A stretch of DNA of 64,000 bases from Moringa oleifera. Its lineage: Eukaryota > Streptophyta > Magnoliopsida > Brassicales > Moringaceae. The notes beneath the pieces are model-generated. The model had not been told where the DNA came from. It did not search any database and worked only from the letters and a program-made list of their open reading frames with translations. The translations under genes were made by a program, and so were the position numbers. Location: contig JAJFZO010000230.1 in NCBI GenBank assembly GCA_021397835.1, positions 7,806,001-7,870,000 of the forward strand, written 5' to 3'. Below are positions 38,384 through 51,400 of this stretch, piece after piece (positions within the stretch are counted from its first letter, which is position 1; every line of letters begins with the position of its first letter).

Positions 38384-39452
38384 GGCCTTCTGTTGGTGTA
38401 ATTAATCTGGACAGAGAAATGCTGCCGGTGTGCTTAGGAAGACCTAAAATTGCATGAACAAGAGAAATATCTATGGCTCAGAGAGAGTAAAAGAGAGTGT
38501 TTATGCTTACACATGTTCTTCTATTTGTAGATTTAAAAGTATGATTATAAACTAATTAGTTTGTTGTAGCTGGCCGCTTAATAGAATTAACTTTTGAGCT
38601 TATCTTTCAATTTTTGTATTTTAAGTTGATTAAATGATTTTGTTATTGGATTATATCTCTTTAAATTATAACTTTAATTTTATCCATATCACTTTATCCA
38701 TATCTGATTATTTTTTAAATTGATCAATCTGATCTATTTTTTCATATAAGAGATTTAAATTAATTAATTTATTTAAAAATAAATTAAATTTCAACTTAAA
38801 ATTTTAAATGAAACATACTCATATTGATCACGCGGGAATGATTATTTTATTACCTACTATACATAGATGGAGAAGACATTATGCTTAATAAAACGTAAAG
38901 TAAATAAAATATAACTATAATTTATACCTTAATGTATTAAATAAATCAATTGTACATTTATTTTTTTTAATTTGATTTAAATTACACAATAACTTGAAAG
39001 TATTTTTATTATTAAAATATTTTAAAAAAATAAGTTAAATAAATTATACATTTTATTTTAAATTTTAACTATTTTCAATTCATGATTTATTTTTAATATA
39101 TTTAAAAAATTTTAATAATATAGAATTTAAAAATATATATTTTAATTATTTTAAAAAAATAAATTTTCTTATGATAGTAATTTAAATATTTTTTTACAAA
39201 ATTTTATTTTTAAAATTTATTGTATAAAATCTCAATTTTTTAAAATATTTATCATATATATATATATATATACACACACTAAAATCTAAACAGCACCCAA
39301 CATATGAAATTAAACTTACTATATTTGCTTTAACTCTTTGGCATAATTAGCATACTAATTAACAACAAACAAAACATACATTTTCTCTTTGGAGATTAAT
39401 TAAGTAGCATCGACATTCTACTAATTAACACTTCAGGATCATACGGTGATAA
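38384..39452. other. Promoter of copy C and 3' region of copy D
   Basis: About 1.1 kb. The leader side contains AG-rich sequence (GAGAGAGTAAAAGAGAG near 38480-38500). The middle is very AT-rich, with a TA/CA microsatellite near 39252-39277. The element shared by A, B and D was looked for here and not found. Confidence 0.6.
39171..39240. repeat. AT-rich dispersed repeat, instance 2
   Basis: It shares ATGATAGTAATTTAAATATT and ATTTATTGTATAAAATC, in the same order and spacing, with 33382-33450 in the last intron of copy C. It lies downstream of copy D, between the copy C promoter and the copy D stop codon. Confidence 0.5.
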
Positions 39453-42400
39453 TTAGCCAAATAAATTATAAGAAACTTGAGGTTTCTTTGCTTGAAAAGA
39501 GGAAGACGGAGGACCTTCGAAACGGATGTAATCATACATAATCCCCTGGAAAGGACTGCTGCTTCTGGGTTGCGTCAAGAAGACTGTATTATCTCCTTCA
39601 ACAAGGATACTACCTTGTACGTCGACGTTGAACAACCAGTAGAGGCCATGAATTCCATGTCTGGCAATGGAGTTGTCTCTCCCTATTAGTCCACTTGAAA
39701 ATAGAGGACTTGATTTTTGGTCGTTGATCCGGACCTTCAAAAATTATTGGCATTTTTAATTTAATTTGAGGGAAGACAAAGTTTCAGAGTGATAAGGGGT
39801 TAATTAGTTGCTAATCAGTCTTACTTGCAATTCAGATAATGTGGCAGACGCGATTGCCACTCTCAGCTTACACGTGCTGCTTTTATCCACATTGCCGAGT
39901 TTAAACTTGATTTGCCATGTTGTTCCTTGATATGTGTTGTTATCTTTTTTCCTGCAATATGAAAAGATATTGGAAAACACTTATCGTGCTTTTAAATTCG
40001 GATTAGGGATTTTTATTGATATGATTTAAATTTATTTTTTAAAAGATATCGATATGTAATAATTTAATAAAAAAAGTGTTTAAAATTTATTTTAAAAAAT
40101 TAAAGAATATTAATTTAAATTTTTTTATAAATATCAAAAAAATTAAAATTGAGATCATAAAAATTAAAATTAATTGAATATTAAAATTATTTTGAAATTC
40201 CATATTATTAAAAAATTATAAAAAGTAATTATGAATTGAAAATTTTCAAATTTATTTGTCATTTTTATGAGTTTTAATAGTCAAAATATTATTAATTTTT
40301 TAAAATAATTTTAATTAAGATCTAATATGCATCAAATTAAAAAAATAGATGTGTAATTAATTCAATTGATATATTATAATGTAAATTAAAAAATAAATAC
40401 AATTTAATTTTTTTAAAAAAATCACAAACCAAATAAATAAAAATCTTGATTTTTCATATTTTGCTTAATAATCTCAACAATGAATCCAGAAAATGATTTA
40501 TAGGATTAGTGAAATCACACCTTGTAACCTGAAAGAAGAACCAATCCTTTGTATAGTCACTAGAACCGACTGTGTAGACCAAATCTCTATCAGGGTATAA
40601 TTCAGAATATCTTTCCCATAACCCATATTGCCTAAACCTGCCAAATTCCAAGAAAGAAATCATTAATTTAATTATGTGGAATTATATTATTAACTATTAA
40701 TTAACCTGTAAGATGTAAAATCTGAAACCAATTAATTAAGAGACTAACCTGTCTGGGTGATTAACATAAAGTTTATTAATATACTTTGGATTAGGATCCG
40801 GAACATAAAATTCTTTGGCAGATCGGTCCGGAATGCCTATTTCCCATAACGTCGGTCCATTTCTTGGAGGTTCATATACGAGATCAGCCATATCAATGTC
40901 AAGTCCTGTGTTACATTTTTTGTTATTAGATAATAGATAGCAAGGAAAGGTCTAATTAATACACGAAATAGGATACAAAGAGTGCTTCTAAAATATGAGG
41001 AACTAAGACCTGAGGTTATGGTAATGATATTGTCATATCGGTAATCCCCAATGAAACCAGGAACCCATGCATAGAGATTATAGTCGCCGGGTCGTATGTC
41101 ATTAATGGAAAAATAGCCATTTTCGTCCCCTCTAGTCCAGAATTGGTAATCCTGAGATTAAATAAAAAGAAAAAATTATTTTTAAAATTAAAAAATAAAA
41201 ATCTTTCTACTGAATCAAAATTTCCCAATAATTTGATTTGCATTGTATTTTTTAAATAATATAATTTTTTAAGTTACTATATTTATATGAAAAACAAAGA
41301 AAATAAATGAAATAAAACCTAATAATTTATTTAATTTGTTAAACTATGACATATAAGTAAAAATCAAATCAAAAGTTTCGTTTTAAAGAATCAGAAAAAA
41401 ATCAGATATGTCAACAAAATATCATTGTGGTGTTTGATTGAAAATTCATCAAATCAATTTTAATTGTGTCAAGTTCAGTTTCCTAATTAAAAAAAAAAAA
41501 AAATAGAAATGTGTAGAGCTGCATGGTTATCAAGTTGAATCAAATCACCTTGCATTCTCTTTGCCATGAACCGGCATCACCAGGTGGAGCCAATCCAATA
41601 TAGGCACCATTGGCTGGCATGCAGTCATCATTCACATACCTAATGTGATAAAAAAACATGATGAACAAATTAAGAAAAAGACTTTTGATTGCCCATAAGT
41701 AAAACTGAGATTAAAGACTTTGGTATATACAGACTTAATAATTTTGCAAAACCTACCTGTCCCAGACTAACACTCTACCACTAATGCTACCCCGTTGGTC
41801 CGATTTCGGGAAATCTTCCGAAGCTGGAAAGCTGTAAGGCCAGCTCTGAACTTCAACCATTGTCTGGAAATCAATTGCATCTTGTTTCTTATGTCTTTTC
41901 TTTTCAATAATCAGTTATTGAAAGTAATATTTCAATTTAATAATTTTCAAGCTAAGCAATTAACCTGTTCTTTGGCATCTGTCCATAGTGAAAGTGGGTC
42001 ATTGCTATCCATAGCAGAATTAAGATAGATGAAGACTGGACCGAAAACTTTCTTCCATGGCTCGCCAGCACTGAATTTTGGGACTAAATCCTCTCCTGAG
42101 TAATGTGCACTAAGAAAAACCTGACAGATGATACCATTTTCATCAAAATCAAAATCTTCCGCTAACATGATTTTTGTTCAATATTTTAATAAAAACAAAA
42201 AAATAAGTTATCATTTATTGACATTTTCTACTGCATTTTTCAGTGAGCGTGCAAAAATTCATGTCAAACTAAGACAAACAAGAAAAGAGAAGCGTAGTTA
42301 TCAACTTACAGCAAGGGCGGTGGGGCCAACGTGAGAGGTTAGATTTTGTTTGAGAGGTCCTCCGGATCGGAACTCATAGCTGGGAGTGATCAGCCAGAAC

Positions 42401-44225
42401 CCCACGGAATCAGCTGTAGATATCCATCCATGGACCTGAATGTCTTTGTTTTCACACGAATATTGGTACTTGTCATCCACCTGGGCACCCAATGGAATCA
42501 TAACAAGAACAACCCAATATTATAAGTCAGTGGATCAGGACTATTATTGATGCTCAAAATTATTAATAAAGATTTCATCCTGTAAAATATTATCCCTTTT
42601 GATATTACATTTAGTTGATAAATAGAGTGTAACAATTATTGAATGAGAGAAGGAAGAAACATATGGGTACTTCTCCTTTGAAGTCAGGCTCAACAGGGTT
42701 AACAAGAAGGACTGCTTCTGGGTAAGCCAAGGCCTGCCCTCTACTTGGTAACCGATCATCAGGCAAGGGCATGTATCTCTGTCTGTTGTCTGCTATGGCC
42801 ATATAGTGAAACCTGTTACACCAAAAACCCAAAAGAATCGATCATAACATTCTCAATTTTTAACTCTTAGATTGATACACAGACTTTTTAATGTATTTAT
42901 TTATTTTTTATAACAAGCATAATAGATTATAATTTTGTAATTTAAAAAAAAAATTAACACAAAATCAAATCAAAATAATTTTTTTTCTTACGTTCATGCG
43001 TTCTGAAAAAATAAAATAAAAGGTCAATTAATTACTTGTCCTTTCGGAGCTTGAATGAGATTCTGGTTTCGGCGAGATTAAAAGCAGGCCAGTCCTCCAG
43101 GTGCTCATAAATGGCATAGGAGTAGAAGCCAGATGAGCCTCGAAGCATTACGAACCTACAAAGATTTACTCTCAGCATAATTTGTGCAGCCTTAAATCAA
43201 ATAAATTTCAGATAACAATGTCATGTTTGATATGAAATAGTTATGGAAATTGACGAATAAGATTAGGATTTGTAGGAAAATAACCTTTTGTCTATTCTTA
43301 ATGGAACAACCTTTCCCTCAAGTGAAGGATCCCATGTTCTTGTGAATGAAAGCTCAACCTGTTCTTCATTTTCCACTATAACCTTGAAGCTTGTTGCCTT
43401 AATCCTGCATAATATTTAATCATTTTTCTTGATAAGTAAAATGTTAATTAGCTTCAATTCTAAAATCGAAAAAGTTAATTAAATGTATATATGCATGAAT
43501 CTTACACATCAAATATTCCAGTTGTTCCAGGCGATCCTGGAGCACTCCACACAAGGTCCCAGTATCTGTAAATTCCATTTAAACAAATCAGTTAGTTGTC
43601 TCATGAAAGCATCATACATTATTAACTATTATATTTTCTAAAAATATTATAAATTTCATCTCATAATAAAAAACTTTTCTCACTGTTGCATTAATTGATT
43701 TTTTAAATTTTGTTAAATTATCTCACATCAGTTATTGAAAGACTTGAAAAGAAACGTGCTCCATTTATAGATAGGAAGAAAACCTTCCACTCCTAAATCA
43801 GTTCTTGGGTTAAAGAAAAAAACCCAATTTTTTTTTTAAAAGGAAAACATTGAAAGTAAAGAAGGAAAATGAATGCAAACAGCAGCTGTGATACTGTACC
43901 CTCTGTTAGATTCATCATTAAGAACTTCAAGAAGGTTGTCGATGCCATTATATCGAATGCCTGTGACGATTCCATCTGGGTTTGATAACGTGACTTGAAG
44001 AATGCCATTATCCATTACCACCTGGAGATCATCAATAATGCATGATATTAAACCAAATTCATGCAACAGAAACCCAATGAGAATCCTTCACGTATTAAAT
44101 TAAGTTGATAGCTAGACAGCATAAAAATACTAATAAGGAATTAAATAGAATATAAACAGAGTATAAGTCAACTAGAATATTACATGGGTGTCCTGAACGA
44201 TGAGTCGCGTGCCCAGAGGAGACAT
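39453..44225 (-). CDS. Rhamnogalacturonan lyase copy D (PL4 family), 651 residues
   Basis: Exons, high to low: 44225-44184, 44021-43900, 43565-43506, 43404-43285, 43155-43036, 42812-42671, 42480-42310, 42120-41965, 41863-41757, 41639-41549, 41151-41010, 40905-40749, 40637-40521, 39951-39825, 39734-39453. All fifteen join in frame. It begins MSPLGTRLIVQDTH, 14 residues like copy A, with no signal peptide, so unless an unseen upstream exon exists the product would be cytosolic or leave the cell by another route. CTCACCATGTC at the start is identical in A and D. The catalytic part (VVMDNGILQVTLSNPDG), HYSGED, domain II (DYQFWTRG) and domain III (WEIGIPDRS, IARHGIHGLYW, MYDYIRFEG) are all present. 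The C-terminal tail after the conserved end is somewhat longer than in the others. Several introns carry AT-rich expansions of 300-450 bases. Confidence 0.9.
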
Positions 44226-45439
44226 GGTGAGGGTTGCTTGGTACGTCTGGTTAAACCCTGGGAGTTGAGTTGATGAGTTGTGTCCCCGCGAAGAAGATAG
44301 AGAGGTTTAGAAGCTTAAAAAGGGTTGTTAGAGTCTATTGGGCGTAGTTTTCCTTGAACCGAAGAGAAAGCAATTCTATTTTTCACCATGTTTTCTGTTT
44401 TAATGTCATCTCTTTGCTTGGTCGCCAACACTCAGTTTGGTGTCAGTTGGATGAAAGCGTACAAGAGCAGCTATCTGGAGCAGACCATGCACGATTCATG
44501 GAATTTGTGTGGCTGTCTGTGCACTTCTCTTTTACTTATATTATTTTGTTTTTCCTCTTCCTCTCTTTTTCTTATAAAATATTTTTTAGAGTTTTCCAAT
44601 ATGAAATAAATATTGTTTATATTGGAAACGACTATATATATTGCTGACATTGAAACATTGCATTGCAACCAAGTCTGTCTTATGTTATTGCCCATTACGA
44701 ATTATAAAAGCAAGATGATGTGGAGGCAATCTTGGTGAACATTTATGTAATATAATTGGAGCCTTTATAAAAAGAAACTTAAAAGCAGCTATTAGACTTA
44801 AAGATTCAATTCAGTTTATATGAAAAATAAATAAATAAAACCAGATTGATTCTCTCACAGATAAACCAAAACTAGTTTTCATTGAAAATAAATTCTCTAC
44901 ATATGTAAATTTGTTGATTTAAATAAAAACATTGACACATTGACAATTATCAAATTATAAAAATGATAATCTTTTATGCTGATATGTTAATATAAGATTA
45001 CTAAGAATACATTGACCATCTACTACAAGCAACAATAGGCGAATCATACATATCTAGGCCAACCAAAAGAAAACAGGAAACTTAAAACAATATTGGCTGC
45101 AGCCTCACCACCTTGTTTGAGTGTGCTTGATCCTCATCAGGTAAAGCTTCCACGCAAACTAACAATGAGAAAAGCCCAAGGCCATGTTCACTGTTTCCTG
45201 ATGACAAATTAACTCGTTTAACAAGGACATCTTAAATTAGATTAACTAAATAAAATGAGTCTCATAAATTACTATATTCAATATATTCATCTGTATTTCA
45301 TATATACATTCGTGCATCTCTTTTGCTTCAGATCTATTCATGAAATAGTGTTCATCCTGTAAAATAAAAAGAACATTTTAAAATATGGCCCTTCTGATTG
45401 TAACATTGACTTCAAAGAACTCAGAAGTTTATAATTCTC
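44226..45439. other. Promoter of copy D and 3' region of copy E
   Basis: About 1.2 kb. Close to copy D are a TTTTTAAG TATA-like run (about 85 bases before the ATG on the complement) and the shared element at 44411-44442. Farther right the sequence is AT-rich and should contain the 3' end of copy E. Short open frames near 44354-44647 have no conserved features and are not called. Confidence 0.6.
44411..44442 (-). promoter_or_regulatory. Upstream element shared by lyase copies A, B and D (copy D instance)
   Basis: The plus strand reads TCTTTGCTTGGTCG then CCAACACTCAGTTTGGTG. It lies about 186-217 bases before the copy D start codon. A second shared block, CTTGAAC followed by GAGAAAGCAA, occurs to its left here (about 44353-44373) and left of the copy A element (about 25277-25293), so the A and D promoters are related over a longer stretch. 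Confidence 0.55.
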
Positions 45440-48400
45440 TCATGAACCAGAAGCTGGTGGACCTTCTAATCGAATGTAGTCATACATGATTCCTTGAAAT
45501 GGGCTGGTGCATCTTGGTTGTTTCAGGAATATAGTGTTCTCCCCTTCAACAAACCGAGCGGCAGGTATGTTCACATTATACAGCATGTAGGTCCCATGAA
45601 TTCCATGCCTGGCAATTGCATTGTCCCTTCCTATCAGTCCTGTTGTAAAAACAGGGCGATTTGCTTTGGGATCATTAACGCGAACCTGGATAAAAAGAAA
45701 GATAAAAGATTATCAGGTACTCCTCCCTTTTCTTTTTTCTTTAGATCATGTCACATTGTATTAAGTTGATCAAATATGAAGTTTCTTTTTTACCTGTAAT
45801 TCAGCCAGGGTTGCAGATGCAATTGCAACCCGCAATTTGTAATTGGTGCTCCGATCCACACTGTTGAGTTTGAACTTGACTTGCCATGTAGTTCCTTGAT
45901 AAGCATTACCCTCTGTCTTCCTGAAATGCAAAAAGGTTTTAAGGCAAAAGACGTACTTGAACTCTATGATTAATCTGTCAACTGGATTAACCATGAGCCA
46001 AGGCTGTGAAGCTGACAACTGAGAACAGAAGATTATGGCATTTCAATTGGCCATGATGAAGATGATGGACAAAATGCCTAGACATAGCCTGTTGATATGG
46101 CATGTTGTAATGATATATGATTTTGTTGACAATATGCATTACAAGAGATGATCATCAATATTTAGGATAATAAGATGCTCACAGATGATGATTGGTCATT
46201 CTCATATATCCTGTTTTTAACATTTGGAATAGTAGAAGTACATGCTTACACGTGCCAACAAAATAGTTAAGAATTATTTCAGGCAAACTTTGAGAAATTA
46301 CGGACAATTTGGACAGATAAAACAAGCTCTGGGGGGAATTGCACCTCACAACTTGTGCAAAGAACCAATCTGTCCTGAAGTCACTGACACCAACTGTATA
46401 AACCAAGTCCTCATGGGGATATAATTCTGCATATCTTTCCCACAAGCCATACTGCCTAAACCTGCCAGTAAAAGAAAATGACCGACATCAAACTTAAACT
46501 TAAGAGGAAAAGATGCTTTTCAATCATTTGAAAGGGCAAACTATCAATTGGTGTTCTGATCACATCCTAATATCAAGTCCTAAACGATGTAACTTTTTAT
46601 ATAATCAAGAAAGGAAGCTAACCTGTCGGGATGATTGAGATAAAGCTTATTTATATACATTGGATGAGGATCAGGAATATAGAACTCTGCAGCAGAACGA
46701 TCAGGAATGCCTATTTCCCACAAAGTGGGCCCATCTCTTGGAGGCTCATATACAATATCACCCATTTCGATATTACAACCTGCATTACATGTTACTTAAA
46801 CCATTAGCAGTTTGCGATACAACAGAACTTTAAACCACTTGACAAAGTTCAGGGAAAATAACCTGAGGATATGTTGATGACAAAATCATTGCGATAATCT
46901 CCAATGAAACCAGGGACCCATGCATAGATATTATAGTCACCTGTACGTACATTTGTGATGGAGAAAAACCCATCCTCATTTGCTCTGGTCCAGAATTGGT
47001 AGTTCTAGTAAGAAGTAAAAGCAAATTCATAATCTAAAGGAGTGTGGTTGGAAGTGAGCCTGGGTAAAATTGCATCTCATATATCTTTCCCAAAAGCTTC
47101 TTGATTCTGAGTATTTTCAGGGACCTTCTGCTTAAATTATTATCTTACGATTCATAAGCTAAAGGAACAACTATATCCGAAAACAAGAGAGAACTTTTAA
47201 ATAAAGGCTGGGCCCATTACCATTACCATTACCATTCTCATTCTATCATTATTCAGATGCTTAAAACAACAGAAGTTTCACCTCTGCTGCCCTTATGCAC
47301 CATCCGATTTGGTGCAGAGAGCTGCAGAACTTCATCTCCAGTCTCAATTATTACTTTGAACATGAATCGACCAACATAATATTCCAAATTTTATTTAACT
47401 CCAAAATCTACAAGTTAAAATTATATCTGCAGTGCCTATGGAAGCTTGACATATACAATACAACTATAATCTTTAATTTTTTGCCCAATAGGAAAACAGA
47501 GCTCAAGGTCTAATACACTAAGAAGACCATGGCAAATTACCATATGCTAAGGATACATATGTCACCCCAAACAAGAATGATAAAGAGTAAGTTATCAGCT
47601 ATTTGGTCTGCTTGTTACATAAACCCAATCGTATTAGAATAGTGAAGAAAGCTTACCTTGCTTTCCATTTCCCATGAGCCTACATCTCCTGGGGGTGCCA
47701 ATCCTACATAAGCACCCTTTCCTAATATATAATCATTGCATACGTACCTAGACAAAGAAATAAAAACATATACTTCATATTCACTCATGTCTCAAATAAA
47801 AAATAATATATTACAGAAAGCACTAGTTAAGAATTTTTTCAGTCGATTAAATCATTGATAATCTAGTTGCATTAATTTATAAGAATAACACTCACACTAG
47901 ATAGAAATAAAAAGGAGATGTGGCCATTTTCAAACTCCATAGGCACGAAACTTTAGATTAAAAAGAAAGAAAAGAAACTACTCATTTTGACATTAGATCC
48001 CATGCAACTTGTGTTACTCCTCACCAAATAAGAAAAGAAAAATACAAAGACAACTAACACCAACAGGAATCAATGATTTCCTAACATTATGCTCTTTCAG
48101 AAGGGTTATCTTGTGTACTTCACATGTTTCGATTGCTTCCATGCTTCCAGCAAATTTCTTCTGTATCAAAAGAAATGAAAGTTCTCTAGCAGGAAGCTTA
48201 ATGTATTGTATATAATTACCTGTCACAAACTAGCAATCTGCCATGAACATTACCACGTTGTTCTGACTTCAGGAAATCCTCAGAAGCTGGGAAACTATAT
48301 GGCCACCTTTCAACTTCAGTCATCATCTGCAAATTGCTTATATGATTATATGTCCATCAAAGGTGTCACTATCCAATTGTGCAGCGTATGTTACAATGAA

Positions 48401-51400
48401 ACACATGTGAGTGCCAAACCTGTATTTTAGCATCCTCCCATAGCCAAAGTGGGTCATTTCCATTAGCTGCAGAATTGAGGTAAATAAAAACAGGGCCAAA
48501 AACTTTCTTCCATGATTCACCAGGCTTGAAATGTGGCACCATATATTTTCCCGCATAATGAGCACTCAGAAACATCTAAAGATACCATAACACCAGAACT
48601 CAATGCAATCTGAAGCTATAATCATAGTTGTCAACACCAAATCACTATAGCATTTATGAGACTGATGTTACCAACTTTCCCGATTTTTCTTTAAAGACTA
48701 CACTCCAAGATCAGTCACTTACAGCAAGGGTGGTGGGGCCCACATGTGAGGATAGATTCTGTTTGAGGGGTCCACCAGAACGGAACTCATCACTGGGTGT
48801 GATTTGCCAGAACCCTACAGGAGGATCAAAGCATATCCATCCATGAACACGGAGATCTTTGTTCTCACATGAATATTGATACTTGTCATCCACCTGCAAC
48901 TCGAAACCATGTAAAAGACAATGAATTCTTGCATACACCTAATGCTACATGAGGAAGAGAGCATGTCAAATGTTTTTCCACTGAGCTAGGTCCAAAAAGT
49001 TAAATTTAGCAGATGCAGGAAAAACTCACTTAAGAAAGTTCAGATCTGTCAAGCAATAATGCTGGAGAAAAGTCTTACCAGAAGTACAAGGAATGAAATG
49101 TGTAGAGAAGAGATACCTCTCCCTGGAGCTGTGGATCAGTTGGATTGACTAGTAGGGCAGCTTCTTGGTAGGCCAAGGTTTGGCATCTTGCCTTTGACAA
49201 GTCATCAGGAAGAGGCATGTATCTTTGCCTATTATCTGCTATGGCCATGTAACGAAACCTGTAAACCCAAACTCTCCATGGTCAATCAGTAATAAGTTTA
49301 ACCACTTCGTTCATGGATATACAATATCCGTTTGACACATTGCTCAACTATTAGTTCAAACCTTCTATAATCCTTTGAATATAAACTTTATTAATAAAAT
49401 GTGCTTTAGTATCGTATCACTTGAGATGCAGACATAAGTAGGTACCCATTGCTAAGCAAATAACCTATGATTCAGACACTGCATATTTTACTATAGAGCT
49501 AATGATCAATCCTTAAAATTGAAGCAAAATAATTCTTCTTGTCATCCAAGGAATTGGGAGAAATATATGACTTCATTGTTTAGTTTATCAACCTAAACTA
49601 TATTTTTCCAACGCCAAAATCCAAATGACAAATGCTCACCTTTCATTGATTTTGTTCTAATGTAGACTTACATGCTAAAAGAGTTTCCTGTACATTCCAT
49701 TGGTAGCCAAACCAAGGTGTTCGAGTTGTCAGTTCAAAAGTCATTTTTCCAAGTAAATTTTTTCTACCTATCACAATAAAAAATGGAAATTTAGAAGATG
49801 TTATAGATTTGTTTACTTGTCTTTTCTGAGCTTGAAAGTGATTCTTGTTTCTCCAAGTTCAAAACCAGGCCACTCCCTTAAGTGCTCATAAATGGCATAA
49901 GAGTAGAAGCCTGACGAACCACGAAGCACTATAAACCTGAAAGAATTTTGTCACAATCAATAGTATTATCATTAGCAATAGTATTGTAATCAAATTTCTT
50001 ATAATAATGAACATATATAGAGTTTAAGCAAGGACCTTTTATCGATATTCAAAGGAATGTACTTGCCCTCAAGGGAGGTATCCCACATTCTTGAGAATGA
50101 AAGCTCAACCTGTTCCTCATTTTCCACTACAACCCTAAAATTTGTTCCGGAAATCCTGTTTGGAAAGAGTTCTCAGTTCATACATTAGCATCTACAAAAT
50201 AAATCTTCTTCTCATTAACATTTCTTCAACAGCTTTTCTTTTAGTAAATAGGATAAACTTAAATGAAATTAAATTTATGACACATTATTTGATCATTGTG
50301 AAAATAAAAAATTCAGATTCTGGAACAGTGCAACTGTTACTAGAGGAAATACATAAATTACCATAAGTGAAATCTGATGGTCAACAACAATGTCATAAAA
50401 CTGATTTTTTATCTTTCAAGTGCTTTGAAGCTATGTATAAGAACGAAATCTGATAAGGTCAATCATTTATAGCAATTACAAAAATCTTCTTGGGAGGATA
50501 AGCATTTTATACTGTATTTTAATGAGACCTCAGCATTCATTAAAAGCTAATGCAAGAGCCAATAGTTTTGCAATGCATGAGCCTACCACCTATAGAAATA
50601 AAACAAAAAAACTAACATAAAAATCTGTCTCCTACTTCACTAGATATTAAGTGATTGTAGTTTTGTTGAATGTTGTAACAAGCAGCTGACAAATAGATTT
50701 CTTAGATGCAATTTTTCACGCATGAGACCATTTCCAGTTTTAACATTAGCTTTTTACTCACTAGGTCACAAAGCAGAGGAAAGAAGCATACACATCAAAT
50801 ATCCCCTTGCCTCCTGGTTCATTCCAGTGAAGGTCCCAGTACCTGCATATTTAATTACAAAAGATAAGCGAATTTCCAGTCTCAAGTTACAGAAAAAACT
50901 TCCTGTTTTCTGCATGAATTGGTTAAAAGAACAACAAAGTGTACATTTTTTGTTCCATCAGCAACAACAATAGCTGCCGTAGCTACACCAGAACAACAAG
51001 GACAAGGAGGAAACAATTATGATACTACGTACCCTCTATTAGTTTCCTTATTACGAACTTCAAGCAAATTGTCAATACCGTTATATCGTATTCCAGTTAT
51101 AATACCCCCGGGTTTCGATAATGTGACTTGGAGTATGCCATTATCCATCACCACCTGCACATGCTTTTAAGTTAAAACATGATCTACATATTTTCCCTGA
51201 AAACTCTGAAGTAATTCCCATAAGATGTCAATAAAAAAGAGTCACAAAAAAAATTGCACAAAATTGTATTACATAATGATCCTGAATATGCAATCGAACC
51301 CCTTGAAGTGGCATCTTCGGATGCTTGCTATCTTTCAGAGCTTGTTGAGCACAATGATTATCTTGATCTGCCCTCTGTCTGCCTGAAAAGAAAACGTTTA

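Noticed and set aside
44354..44647. Hydrophobic open frames of 73-97 codons upstream of lyase copy D
   Set aside because: The frames overlap in different phases over the copy D promoter, including the shared element. The hydrophobic part comes from T-rich DNA.
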